Part shown: piece by piece, positions 43,381 to 52,636 of the stretch
Position numbering within the stretch: position 1 is the first letter of the stretch
Layout of the letters: every line of letters begins with the position of its first letter
The notes under the pieces: model-generated
The model's input: only the letters and a program-made list of their open reading frames with translations
Databases searched by the model: none
Told to the model about the DNA's origin: nothing
Program-made: the position numbers and the translations under genes
NCBI RefSeq assembly: GCF_902506065.1
Contig: NZ_LR732912.1
Span: 2,168,154-2,232,153, forward strand
DNA: 64,000 nt
DNA from: Arthrobacter sp. 9V
GTDB lineage: Bacteria; Actinomycetota; Actinomycetes; Actinomycetales; Micrococcaceae
Direction: 5' to 3'

Positions 43381-46044
43381 CTACATTCGCTTCTTCGTCT
43401 TGGCCGTTGCAGGAGTTGTCCACGGGTCTTCGGGCCAGGGATGCCTGGGGTAGCGCCCACGCATCTCTGCCCGAACCTGGGAGTAGGGGCCGGACCAGAA
43501 GGACGCGAGATCATCAGTGACGGCCAACGGTCTTCCCGCCGGTGACAGCAAATGAAACAGCACAGGGACCCTGCCGTCCACGAGGCGCGGCGTGCGGTCC
43601 CAGCCGAAGCATTCCTGAAGCTTAACCGCTACAACCGGGCGGTCGTCGTCGTGACCCGTTCCGCCGTCATCGGAGACCTCGGGATAGTCGATCCGGATAC
43701 GCGAACCGCTCGGCACCAGGAGCCGCTCCGGTACAAGGTCCTCAAGCCGGGCGGCGTCGGGCCACGGGAGCAGACGCCTCAAAGGGTCAACCAGATTGAT
43801 TGAGGTCACGGGCGCGCCGGCCGCCATGGCCTCCAGCTCCGGGCCCAGCCATTCCTGCAGCCTGGACAGCAGGGCCGGCTCCCCAACGTCCGGCCACGGA
43901 TTCCCGAGCTCACGGTGGACCATGGCCAGGCGCCGGCGGAGCGCATCGGCTGCCGTGGACCAACCGATCACGGACAAGCCGGATCTTTCCAACGCCGTGG
44001 ACACTGCGTGACGCCCGGTTTCAGCGGTGGGGCGAACGGGCGTCGAAGACAACACAATGGCGCCCAGGCTGCGTTCCAGCCGCGCCATGACGCGGCCTTG
44101 GTGGAATTTCGCCTGCACCTCCTCTGTGAGGATGCCCGGCGCGGCGATCGCCGCAAGTTCCCCTGACAACGGCGCGGCCGAACGGATGACAGCGCCAGTT
44201 CCCGCAGCATCGCGTCCTTGTGCTCTCGACACCTCGGCCACGGCAAGCCAGTCATACCCGGACAATGAACTGCTTGCAGGGAGCCCGGCGCGCGTCCCGG
44301 ACGAAAGCAGGTACGTGGTGGATCCATCACCGGGTACGCGCCTGGCGATGCGGTCGGGGAAGGCCAGCGCCACCACAAAGCCGGGCGCTTCCCTCGCCGT
44401 GACGTCCGTGGCCGGCCGGGGATTCGCGACGCCGGCAGCCTCCTCACGCGGGCGCGTTTCCTTCCCTGCCAGCGTTTCCATTCGCTTGACGTCCTCGGCG
44501 AAACGACGGGCGGCAGGGTCTGACCCCGAACGCAGCAGAGTCAGCAGCTTGGTCAGGTCAGCGCCGGGCGCTCTCTGGTCACCGGCCACGAGGGCCACTG
44601 TTTCAGCGGTTACGCGCCTGCCCACCACGGTGGAACCGTCCAACAAGGCGCGGGCAAGCCGTGGGTCGGCAGGGATGCGGGCCAAAGTTTTGCCCGCGCC
44701 GGTGACCGATCCATCTTTGTTCACAGCACCGAGTTCCCGGAGAACTTCCATGGCATCCTTCATGGCAGCCGACGGAGGCGCGTCCGGCAGCTTGAGGCCA
44801 GAACCGCCCGGCGCTCCCCAGCACGCAAGGACCAAGGCTGCACCGGTGAGGTCAGCGACGGCAATTTCGGGCGTCTGGTGCGCGGGCGCCGCGGCAAAGG
44901 CCTGCTGATCGTAGCAGCGGACCACAGTGCCCGGACCTTGTCGTGCTGCACGGCCTGCACGCTGGTCCGCCGACGCCCGGGAGCAGGAGACCGTCACGAG
45001 ACCGGACATGCCACGGCCGGAGTCCCGCCGTGGTTCCCTTGAAAGACCCGAGTCAATGACCAGGCGGACGCCGGGGACTGTGAGGGACGATTCCGTCAAC
45101 GACGTGGACACGATGATCCTGGGTTGCCCGCCGGGTCCGCGGCCCGATACCGCCCGGTCCTGGGCGTCCGGACCGATCTGGCCGTGCAACTCAAGTACTT
45201 CCACACCGGGTGGCAGCTGCCCCCGAAGACGAGCGGCGACGTCGGCGACTTCCCGGGCGCCAGGAAGGAACACCAGTGCGTCTACCTCGGGGTTTCGGCT
45301 CAGGGCAGCTGTGTAGGCGGACGCCGCTGTGACGGCCACATGATCGAGGAAACTTCTCGAGACTCCCCGGGCGTCCAGGCGATGCTCCCGCGCGGGAGCC
45401 CACTGGACCTCCAGCGGGTAGAGCGCGGAAGGACAGTCGACCACGGGAGCCGGCCAGTCGTCGTCGAGCCCTGCTCCCCCTGCTCCCAGGAGTGCTGCAA
45501 AGCCCTGCGCATCGAGGGTGGCCGACATCGCTACCAGCGTCAGGTCGCCGCGCAGCTCACGGACTTCCGCGAGCATGCCCACCAGGAGATCCGTTTCCAG
45601 ACCACGTTCGTGGACCTCGTCCAGGACCACAGCATGAACGTCCTCCAGCCCCGGGTCAGCCAGGAGGCGCCGAAGCAGAATTCCCGGAGTGACGAATTCC
45701 ACCACCGTGTGGCTGCTGACCTTGCTTTCACCTCGAACGGTATAGCCCACCCTGCCACCCAGGGCGCTTCCGTCCAACGAGGCCAAGCGCCGTGCCGCTG
45801 AACGCGCGGCCACACGCCGCGGTTGGGTGACGACGACGCGTGGCTGGCCGGGAATCCGTTCGGACACGAGATTGGCCAGCAGCGGAGGGACGAGGGTGGT
45901 TTTGCCTGTGCCTGGAGGAGCCTGGACAACTACGGCTCCCCCAAGTTCAGCGCCGCCGGCGCGGGCGGTCAGGGCGGCGGCAAGGTTCGGGAGCGAATCA
46001 GCAAAGACCAGGCCCGTACCGATGGTGTCCAGTCTGAAAGTCAC
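43381..46044 (-). CDS. hrpB: ATP-dependent RNA helicase HrpB
   Basis: The protein (887 residues from the GTG at 46044) is a DEAH-box helicase with Walker A VVVQAPPGTGKTTLVPP, DEVH box in VVLDEVHERGLETDLL, SATLDAQGF, and the C-terminal HrpB-specific region ending in FHLLSPAGRPLAVTDDLASFW. HrpB helicases are of unknown RNA target. Codons upstream to 46083 are open, but they lie in the terminator hairpin of the preceding gene and have no similarity, so a downstream GTG is chosen; a GTG at 46059 is also possible. Confidence 0.92.
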   Translation of the reverse strand: MTFRLDTIGTGLVFADSLPNLAAALTARAGGAELGGAVVVQAPPGTGKTTLVPPLLANLVSERIPGQPRVVVTQPRRVAARSAARRLASLDGSALGGRVGYTVRGESKVSSHTVVEFVTPGILLRRLLADPGLEDVHAVVLDEVHERGLETDLLVGMLAEVRELRGDLTLVAMSATLDAQGFAALLGAGGAGLDDDWPAPVVDCPSALYPLEVQWAPAREHRLDARGVSRSFLDHVAVTAASAYTAALSRNPEVDALVFLPGAREVADVAARLRGQLPPGVEVLELHGQIGPDAQDRAVSGRGPGGQPRIIVSTSLTESSLTVPGVRLVIDSGLSREPRRDSGRGMSGLVTVSCSRASADQRAGRAARQGPGTVVRCYDQQAFAAAPAHQTPEIAVADLTGAALVLACWGAPGGSGLKLPDAPPSAAMKDAMEVLRELGAVNKDGSVTGAGKTLARIPADPRLARALLDGSTVVGRRVTAETVALVAGDQRAPGADLTKLLTLLRSGSDPAARRFAEDVKRMETLAGKETRPREEAAGVANPRPATDVTAREAPGFVVALAFPDRIARRVPGDGSTTYLLSSGTRAGLPASSSLSGYDWLAVAEVSRAQGRDAAGTGAVIRSAAPLSGELAAIAAPGILTEEVQAKFHQGRVMARLERSLGAIVLSSTPVRPTAETGRHAVSTALERSGLSVIGWSTAADALRRRLAMVHRELGNPWPDVGEPALLSRLQEWLGPELEAMAAGAPVTSINLVDPLRRLLPWPDAARLEDLVPERLLVPSGSRIRIDYPEVSDDGGTGHDDDRPVVAVKLQECFGWDRTPRLVDGRVPVLFHLLSPAGRPLAVTDDLASFWSGPYSQVRAEMRGRYPRHPWPEDPWTTPATAKTKKRM

Positions 46045-46072
46045 CAGACCATTGTCCACGCTGAGCGGTACT

Positions 46073-46109
46073 GGAAAGGCCACGCCCCGTTACGGGGCAT
46101 GGCCTTTCC
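46073..46109 (-). terminator. Stem-loop terminator after the alcohol dehydrogenase gene
   Basis: GGAAAGGCCACGCCCCG (46073-46089) pairs with 46093-46109 at 16 of 17 positions around a 3-nt loop. It starts 31 nt after the dehydrogenase stop on the minus strand and has no U-tract. It ends about 30 nt before the hrpB GTG, separating the two transcription units. Confidence 0.75.
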
Positions 46110-46139
46110 CGTGATGCTTGCTTCGAAGGTGCTGTGTCC

Positions 46140-47183
46140 CTAGCCGATGGTGGAGGCGTCAATGACAAAGCGGTAGCGGACATCCGAGGCAAGGACGCGC
46201 TCGTACGCTTCGTTGATCTTGCTGGCCGGGATGACCTCGATCTCTGCGCCAAGGCCGTGCTCCGCGCAGAAGTTCAGCATTTCCTGGGTTTCGCGGATGC
46301 CACCGATTGCAGATCCTGCAAAGCGACGACGACCCGTGATCAGCGAGAACACGTTCACCGGCAGTGGTTCGGCCGGAGCGCCAACGTTCACCAAAGTGCC
46401 GTCCAGCGTGAGCAACTGCAGGTAGGCGCTGATGTCGATCGAGGCGCTGACCGTGTTGACGATGAGATCGAAGGTGCCGGCGAGTTCCTCGAACGTGGAG
46501 GGGTCACTGGTGGCGTAGTAGTGGTCGGCACCCAACTTGAGGCCGTCTTCCATCTTCTTCAGCGACTGCGAGAGCACGGTCACCTCAGCACCCATGGCGT
46601 CTGCAATCTTCACTGCCATGTGGCCGAGTCCGCCCAGGCCAACCACGGCAACCTTCTTACCGGGTCCGGCGCCCCAGTGGTGCAGTGGCGAGTAGGTGGT
46701 GATGCCTGCGCACAAAAGGGGCGCGGCGACGTCGAGGTCCAATCCTTCAGGAATGGTCACTACGAAGTCTTCATTCACCACTACGTTGCTTGAATAGCCG
46801 CCCTGGGTAATGGTCCCGTCGCGGTCAACGGAGCCGTAGGTGCCCACGTTTCCCTTGAGGCAATACTGTTCCTCGCCCGCCAGGCAGTTCTTGCACTCCT
46901 TGCAGGAGTTCACCATGCAGCCGACGCCAACGCGGTCGCCCACCTTGTGCTTGGTGACCTCCGAGCCGACCTCGGTGACGATGCCGGCTATTTCGTGGCC
47001 GGGGGCCAATGGATACTGCTGCGGGCCCCAGTCACCCCGGACCGTGTGGATGTCCGAGTGGCAGATTCCCGCGAACTTAATGTCAATGTGGACGTCGTTC
47101 GGCCCCACTTCGCGGCGCTCGATGGTGGTCAGGGTCAGGTCACCCGTGGCTGAGGGGGCAGCGTAAGCGTTAGCGGTAGGCAT
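46140..47183 (-). CDS. Zinc-dependent NAD(P) alcohol dehydrogenase (CAD/YahK type)
   Basis: The 347-residue MDR enzyme has the catalytic zinc site GICHSDIH (Cys41) and GHE (His63-Glu64), the structural zinc cysteines 94, 97, 100 and 108 in CKECKNC and QYC, and the Rossmann motif [28 protein letters not shown] is the marker of the cinnamyl-alcohol-dehydrogenase-like group that reduces aldehydes with NADPH. The AGGAG ribosome site is 5 bp before the ATG. It is divergent from the MmyB-type regulator, the likely controller. Confidence 0.95.
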   Translation of the reverse strand: MPTANAYAAPSATGDLTLTTIERREVGPNDVHIDIKFAGICHSDIHTVRGDWGPQQYPLAPGHEIAGIVTEVGSEVTKHKVGDRVGVGCMVNSCKECKNCLAGEEQYCLKGNVGTYGSVDRDGTITQGGYSSNVVVNEDFVVTIPEGLDLDVAAPLLCAGITTYSPLHHWGAGPGKKVAVVGLGGLGHMAVKIADAMGAEVTVLSQSLKKMEDGLKLGADHYYATSDPSTFEELAGTFDLIVNTVSASIDISAYLQLLTLDGTLVNVGAPAEPLPVNVFSLITGRRRFAGSAIGGIRETQEMLNFCAEHGLGAEIEVIPASKINEAYERVLASDVRYRFVIDASTIG

Positions 47184-47212
47184 GTTTCTCCTGCGTGGTT
47201 CACTTTGTTGGA

Positions 47213-47252
47213 TAACTCCATCTAACCCTGATTTCCTGAGTGGAAGGAGTTA
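47213..47252. promoter_or_regulatory. Inverted repeat between adh and the MmyB-type regulator
   Basis: TAACTCC (47213-47219) and GGAGTTA (47246-47252) form a 7-bp inverted repeat with a 26-bp spacer. Related half-sites, TAACCCT (from 47223) and TTAGGGGTAA (from 47259), lie nearby. They sit in the divergent promoter region and could be regulator sites; support is modest. Confidence 0.4.
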
Positions 47253-47312
47253 CTGCTGTTAGGGGTAATGACAGGGACTCCCTCAGTGGGCCGAACGCCT
47301 TACCGTTTAAGC

Positions 47313-48209
47313 ATGGACAACCGGACCGAAACGCGTGACTTCCTCTCCACAAGGAGGGCGAAGATCACACCTGAGGATGCAGGGCTGGCCGCCTACGGCG
47401 GTAACCGCCGCGTGCCGGGCCTTCGCCGCGGTGAAGTAGCCATGCTGGCCGGAGTAAGCGTGGAGTACTACACCCGATTGGAGCGGGGAAATCTGGCGGG
47501 AGTCTCCGAAAGCGTGTTGGAATCCCTGGCGAACGCCCTTCAACTGGACGACGCCGAGCGCGCTCACCTGTACGACCTCGCACGTGCAGCGAGCGACGGC
47601 GGCAGGTCACGACGTCGGCCGGTCCGAAAGCAGGCAATCCGGCCTGGCGTTCAACTCACCTTGGATGCGATCACCGGGTCCCCTGCCTTTATCCGCAACG
47701 GCCGTTTGGACCTCTTGGCCACCAATGCACTGGGCCGCGCCTTGTACTCGGACATTTACGACAGCCCCGCGGGACCGCCCAACCACGCCCGATTCCTTTT
47801 CCTCGATCCCCGCAGCCATGACTTTTACGCCGACTGGGAACGCGCCGCCAATGACACCGTAGCCATCATGCGCACAGAGGCGGGCCGAGATCCTTATGAC
47901 CGTGGACTCAGCGATCTGGTGGGCGAACTGTCCACCCGCAGCGAGGAATTCCGGGTGCGTTGGGCCTCACACAATGTCCGGCAGCACTACACCGGCAAGA
48001 AACAATTCCGTCATCGGATAGTGGGAGATCTGTTCTTGCTCTACGAAGCCCTGGAGCTTTCCGCCGACGCCGGCATGACCTTGACGGTGTACAACGCCGA
48101 GCCCGGCACAGGCACGGATGACGCTCTTAAGCTCCTCGCAAGCTGGGGGGCCACCACTCTTACAAGCCCTGAGGATTCAAGCCTTCGCCTGGACCTTCAC
48201 AATAAATAG
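47313..48209 (+). CDS. XRE-family regulator with MmyB-like ligand domain
   Basis: From the ATG at 47313 the protein has 298 residues. The HTH region is RVPGLRRGEVAMLAGVSVEYYTRLERGN, characteristic of the MmyB/XRE regulators of actinobacteria, followed by the PAS-like MmyB domain: LTLDAITGSPAFIRNGRLDLLATNALGRAL, FLDPRSHDFYADWE, and EEFRVRWASHNVR. The MmyB domain binds fatty-acid-like ligands in a known structure. Such genes usually lie divergent from one redox enzyme that they control; here it is the alcohol dehydrogenase. Confidence 0.9.
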   Translation: MDNRTETRDFLSTRRAKITPEDAGLAAYGGNRRVPGLRRGEVAMLAGVSVEYYTRLERGNLAGVSESVLESLANALQLDDAERAHLYDLARAASDGGRSRRRPVRKQAIRPGVQLTLDAITGSPAFIRNGRLDLLATNALGRALYSDIYDSPAGPPNHARFLFLDPRSHDFYADWERAANDTVAIMRTEAGRDPYDRGLSDLVGELSTRSEEFRVRWASHNVRQHYTGKKQFRHRIVGDLFLLYEALELSADAGMTLTVYNAEPGTGTDDALKLLASWGATTLTSPEDSSLRLDLHNK

Positions 48210-48403
48210 ATTCTTCAGCACGTCACCGACGGAGTCTGCCTGGCGCAGACACGCCGAGGTGATGCGAAAGTGCCCGGTTTGCTGCCCCCGCTGTAAGAAC
48301 CTGGTGCCAACTTTCCGTCACCCGCTGTTATACGAGGCAGCTAAACCGTGGGCGCAAATGGGCACGGGCTAAAAATGTCAGAGCCCCGTGACAGGGTTCT
48401 TGT

Positions 48404-50284
48404 ATGGGAATCATCGGGCAGATCGTGGCAGGGCGGCCGGCTTCGCAGCGCGCCTACGCTTTGCTGCGTCAACGCGCCCTGACCTCTTCCAGTGGACCTG
48501 CCCGGGTGCCCGCTTGTGAGCATGCGTTTAGGTACACGACGGCGGCAGAGACCCTCGCGGGTACCTCTGGAAACGCTGAGCTGCTTTCCGGGCTGGAGTC
48601 ATGGAGCGGCTCATCCAGGGGCACTGCTGATGCGGGCGTTGGGTCAGGGGTCGTGCTGACGGGTCATTCCGTGGACCAGTCCGTGGATCCGGGAGATAAC
48701 CGACGCGCGGATCCCCTCTCGGTGGCTGGCCAGGGCGCTTCCGGAATGATGGCGGCGCCCGGAAAGATGGTGGCGCCCGGGATGATGGCGGCGCCGCTTG
48801 CGCAGGCGGATGAAGCTTTGAGGACGCTTCGTGAAACCGTCATCGATGAGGTGCGATTGTTGGGGTTTGTGGAGGCTGCTGATTTTGCGGGAAGGGTTGA
48901 GGAGATCTCCCGGAGCGTGGAGTTCTTGCAGATTGTTGCGGCGCAGGCGGTGGAACGGTCCCGGAACGAAGCACAACAAGCCGGTGCAGGGCGGACGTCG
49001 CCCACTGGAACAGCGGCTTCCCAGGAGTGGCGGACGGGCTGGACTGACCCGGTGCCGGGAACCGACACGGCGTCAGTTTCCAACATGGACGGCGACAGTT
49101 CCACCACGGGCACAGGGACAGGCTCAGCGGAAGGGGGTCCCGGGTCCGCGGCCAACGTTCTGGATGATGGGTACCGGGACGCGGCGCAGTTCCTTCGGGC
49201 ACGGTTGCGGATCGGGATCAGTGAAGCACGGCGCCGGCTCGCCCTCGCCCCCAACGTCCTCCCCCAGGCAGGGATGACCGGCCAAGAGATCCCGGCCCGC
49301 CGCGAAACCCTCGCCCAAACCGTCGGGACCGGGCTGATCTCTTCGAAGTCCGCGACGATCATCAGCACCGCCCTGGACAAAGTCCGGCACCTCACCGATC
49401 AGGACACCATCACCCGGATGGAACACTCCCTGACCGCCACCGCAACCGAAACCGACCCGGACTTCCTCACCACCATGACCAAACGCTGGATCGACTCCAT
49501 CGACCAGAACGGCCCCGAACCTTCCGAAGAACTCCTCCGCCAACACCAAGGCGCGTTCCTGCGCAAACGACGCCGCTACGGGCTGCACCACATCGAAATC
49601 TTCGCCACCGACGAACAATACGAAACCCTCACCACCGCCATGAACACCGCCACCAACCCCCGACTCACCACCAACGACACCAACACCGACAACGACACCG
49701 GTAGCGGTGCCGGGGCCCGGAGTGGCGCCGGGGCCGGCGGAGCAGCACCCGGTGTTGGCGGGGAAGCCGGCGGTGTTGGAGCCGGCGGAGCAGCACCCGG
49801 CACCGGCCCTGACCTGGACCGCCGCTCCCGGGCACAGAAACTCCTCAACGGCCTCGTCGGTGCCTGCAGCGTCGCGATGACCACCGGGAAACTCCCCTCC
49901 AACGGCGGCTACCGACCCCAACTCGCCATCACCATCGGCTACCAAGAACTCCTCGAACAACTCACCAACCACCAACAGCACAGCAAAGGCGCAGGTGTGG
50001 GTGCAGCTGCAAGTACGGGTGCAGCTGCAGGTGCAGGTTTCGGGACAGGCACAGGTTTAGGGACGGGCACAGCGACGTTCACCGGCCCGATCTACCCGAA
50101 CACCATCCGCAAAATCGCCTGCGACGCCGACATCATCCCCATCCTGCTCGGCAGCGACTCGCGCGTCCTGGACATCGGCCGCACCACCCGGATCTTCCCA
50201 CCCCACATCCGCAAAGCCATACCCCACATCGACCCCCACCAAACACCACGCCGCAACCACCACCACACACCCCAACGAACATAA
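48404..50284 (+). pseudogene. DUF222/13E12-repeat family protein that has lost its HNH nuclease domain
   Basis: The 626-residue frame is intact. A low-complexity N-terminus is followed by a DUF222 core (EVRLLGFVEAADFAGRVEEIS, FLRARLRIGISEARRRLALAPNVLP, TITRMEHSLTATATETDPDFL). The segment near IACDADIIPILLGSDSRVLDIGRTTRIFPP usually leads into a zinc-bound HNH domain. Here HIRKAI is followed at once by PHIDPHQTPRRNHHH, the usual C-terminal tail. About 90-100 residues with the Cys and HNH motifs are therefore missing in frame. Two Gly/Ala-rich stretches (about 440-470 and 525-560) are repetitive. Family function is unknown. It is listed as a degenerate gene but may still make protein. Confidence 0.75.
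49733..49800 (+). repeat. 20-bp direct repeat in the DUF222 gene
   Basis: GCCGGCGGAGCAGCACCCGG occurs at 49733-49752 and again at 49781-49800. It encodes AGGAAPG twice within a Gly/Ala-rich insert. A similar GMMAAPG/KMVAPG repetition occurs near 48748-48800. These look like slippage-prone low-complexity inserts. Confidence 0.9.
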
Positions 50285-50364
50285 ACACGCGCGAGGACCA
50301 TAAGCACGCGCAGAAACAGGGGGCGGGCGCTGCGCCGGGTGGTGAGGCCGGGTGAGTCCAGCCC

Positions 50365-50640
50365 GCGTAGTGACGTGCGCTGCCCCGGCATGTTGCCATA
50401 GCGCGAGACGCTCCTCCCCCGCGTGGTGACGTAAGTTGCCCTACACGTAACAAGGGTGCTCGGCGCTTCTCCTCCCCCGCTTGGTGACGTAAGTTGCCCT
50501 ACACGTAACAAGGGTGCTCGGCGCTTCTCCTCCCCCGCGTGGTGACGTAAGTTGCCCTACACGTAACAAGGGTGCTCGGCGCTTCTCCTCCCCCGCTCGG
50601 CAACATGCGCTGCCCCGGTGCAAGACCGGACGCCGCCCCA
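50365..50640. repeat. 58-bp tandem repeat tract downstream of the DUF222 gene
   Basis: Units start at 50421, 50479 and 50537 with an exact 58-bp period and near-identical sequence (G(C/T)GTGGTGACGTAAGTTGCC and so on). A degenerate unit begins at 50365 and another at 50595. Each unit holds two direct copies of ACGTAA and ends in a CTCCTCCCCCGC run. The tract fills most of the 584-bp gap 50285-50868. Frames that cross it on the minus strand only reflect the repeat period. There are no unique spacers, so it is not a CRISPR array. Confidence 0.92.
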
Positions 50641-50810
50641 CCTTTGCTGCAGGGAGCTGGACATCCCGCACAGGAAACCAACTTGCCTGCCCCTTGGGTG
50701 GCGGTGGTCTGCGATAACTGGACGAGGTGAAACTGTTTGCCAGTGAGTCCTTCGGGTGCCCGGAGACGGGCCAGTTCAGTCCCGGTCAGTCAATGGCAAG
50801 CGCCAACAGC

Positions 50811-50842
50811 AAGGATCCCCCGGACGTATCCGGAGGATCCTT
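50811..50842 (-). terminator. Terminator hairpin after the secreted-protein gene
   Basis: AAGGATCC (50811-50818) pairs with GGATCCTT (50835-50842), and the inner CCGGA pairs with TCCGG around a CGTA loop, with one mismatch between the two helices. It lies 26 nt beyond the stop of the gene at 50869-51435. It ends in TTTG on the plus strand, so it could serve both directions. Confidence 0.75.
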
Positions 50843-50868
50843 TGTACGATGTCGCCTTTTCGGTGGCC

Positions 50869-51435
50869 TTAGTGGCCGCCTCCTCCGAGGACCCCGGCTT
50901 CAACAGCTTTTGTCACAGCGTCAGCTTCGGCTTGAGTGAGCTTGCCGTCCGTGACGGCTTGGTCCAGCCTGGTCTTCAGCGCAGCCGCACGTTCCGCCTG
51001 TCCAGCCGCCCGGATTTCTTCCAGCGCGGTGGTGACCTTGGCTTCGTCAACACCCAATGCTTCGGCGAGCGACTTCGCCATGGCTGCATCCTGTGCTGTG
51101 CGGTCCGGCTTGGTTCCTTCGGCAGGAGGCGTGGTGGGTTTGTTCGCTTCACGGAAGGCTTTCAAGGCTTCGGTTACCTTGGCTTCGTCCACACCGAGCT
51201 TGGTGGCCAGTTCAGCGGCTATCTGTCCACGATCGGCCCCACGTCCGTGCCCACCAGGCTTTCCGCCACGGTCGGACGGCGTGCCCGCATCAGTAGACGA
51301 GGTAGCGCTCGGGGAAGCTGTGGAACTCGGCGACGGTGTGGTGGCAGCCGTTGCAATGCTGGTTGCGCCCAGCCCTGCTCCCAGCGCCAAAGCTCCGGCT
51401 GCAACTCCCAGCGTGATTCTCTTGGTTTTCGACAT
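50869..51435 (-). CDS. Secreted protein with duplicated helical repeat
   Basis: The 188-residue protein has a signal peptide (ITLGVAAGALALGAGLGATSIATAA), a Thr/Ser/Pro-rich linker, then two near-identical units, LATKLGVDEAKVTEALKAFR and LAEALGVDEAKVTTALEEIR, and a C-terminal LDQAVTDGKLTQAEADAVTKA unit. The units look like short helix-hairpin modules of a secreted protein common in Arthrobacter-type genomes. No catalytic residues are visible and the function is unknown. A Gly/His/Asp patch (GGKPGGHGRGADRG) precedes the first unit. The gene is monocistronic, with a terminator at 50811-50842. Confidence 0.8.
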   Translation of the reverse strand: MSKTKRITLGVAAGALALGAGLGATSIATAATTPSPSSTASPSATSSTDAGTPSDRGGKPGGHGRGADRGQIAAELATKLGVDEAKVTEALKAFREANKPTTPPAEGTKPDRTAQDAAMAKSLAEALGVDEAKVTTALEEIRAAGQAERAAALKTRLDQAVTDGKLTQAEADAVTKAVEAGVLGGGGH

Positions 51436-51589
51436 ATGCCTCTCCTCAATGATCCGTTGGTACGGCTTGTGTCTGAGGGACGGTCAATGGTTCCGTCCTC
51501 TTAACACGATGGGAGACCCACCACAGTCCAAGCTGTTTCGAACCTGTCATTCGGCTGTGAAAATTGACCAGCAGCTGTGAGATTGTGTC

Positions 51590-52540
51590 TTAGCGGACCT
51601 GATCCAGCGCGTCCAGAAGCCTTTTGACCGATCCACCCAGATTCCACTCTGTTGCCAACTTCTCCAGTTCAGCGCGGGCATCTCCGGTGACGGGGCGGAG
51701 CTCAGCGCCCGCCGCTTCAAGGCTGGGCACCTTCAGGTCACGCACAACATTCACGACGGCGGGAGCCACTTTGAGATAGTCAGCGGCTGCAGACAGCTTG
51801 CTCCGCATGGTAGCCGACAGGCCGCCGTCGGGAGCTTCCGCCGCGTCCAGCAGCCCTTCCAATGACCCATAGGTACCGAGTAGTGACGCCGCCGTCTTTT
51901 CGCCGATGCCGGCAACGCCGGGGAGCCCGTCGGAGGCATCACCGCGGAGGGTTGCGAAGTCCGCGTATTGCCGGGGCAGCACACGGTACTTTCCCACGAC
52001 TACGACGTCGGTGAGAACTTCCAGGTTCTTCATGCCCCGTGCGGTGTAAATGACGCGGACCGCACGGTCATCGTCCACAAGCTGGAAGAGGTCGCGGTCA
52101 CCGGTGACCACATCCGTGGGCATGGCTGCGTGGCTTGCATAGGTGCCAATGACGTCGTCCGCTTCGTGCTCGTCAACGCCCACTACCGCTATCCCGGCGA
52201 GCTCCAGGACCCGGCGGATCATGGGAATCTGTGCCTCAAGCGGGTCCGGGACAACCTCTATGTCAGCGCCGTTGGAGACGATTTCCGCGACCCTGTGTTG
52301 CTTGTAGCTGGGGATCAGGTCCACGCGCCATTGCGGGCGCCAATCGTTGTCCCAGCATGCCACCAGATGTGTGGCCTCATAGTCAGTAGTGAGGCGGGCA
52401 ATCATGTCCATCAGCCCACGCACTGCGTTAACTGGCGTTCCGTCGGATCGACGAATGGAATCGGGCACGCCGTAGAAGGCGCGGAAATACAGGGAGGCAG
52501 TGTCCAGGAGCATCAGTCGCGGCATACCTGATCCTGACAT
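51590..52540 (-). CDS. Stand-alone 5'-3' exonuclease (Pol I N-terminal type)
   Basis: The 316-residue protein is a PIN/FEN-type nuclease like the N-terminal domain of Pol I. Acidic metal ligands are in LMLLDTASLYFRAFYGVP, GVDEHEADDVIGTYA and VVTGDRDLFQLVDDD, and the helix-3-turn motif is GLPGVAGIGEKTAASLLGTYGSL. No polymerase part is attached. A gene for full-length Pol I is also in the window, so this is an additional flap or gap nuclease. The start is the ATG at 52540, with an ATG at 52525 as the alternative. Confidence 0.9.
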   Translation of the reverse strand: MSGSGMPRLMLLDTASLYFRAFYGVPDSIRRSDGTPVNAVRGLMDMIARLTTDYEATHLVACWDNDWRPQWRVDLIPSYKQHRVAEIVSNGADIEVVPDPLEAQIPMIRRVLELAGIAVVGVDEHEADDVIGTYASHAAMPTDVVTGDRDLFQLVDDDRAVRVIYTARGMKNLEVLTDVVVVGKYRVLPRQYADFATLRGDASDGLPGVAGIGEKTAASLLGTYGSLEGLLDAAEAPDGGLSATMRSKLSAAADYLKVAPAVVNVVRDLKVPSLEAAGAELRPVTGDARAELEKLATEWNLGGSVKRLLDALDQVR

Positions 52541-52636
52541 GTCTGCAGTCCAATCCGGAGGAGGCCGCACAAGGTTCCGGCATAAGACTAGCCAAAGACT
52601 TGAACAGCGGTGTGAGCCGCATTACGATTGTCTGAG

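Noticed and set aside
49124..49981. Minus-strand Gly/Val-rich frame opposite the DUF222 gene
   Set aside because: Composition reflects the reverse of Ala/Thr/Gly codons in the real gene; no start signal.
50365..50681. CRISPR array in the 58-bp repeats, or small minus-strand proteins made of repeated HPCYVLRVGQLTSPRGG units
   Set aside because: Units abut with no unique spacers, and the repeated peptide follows simply from the repeat period.
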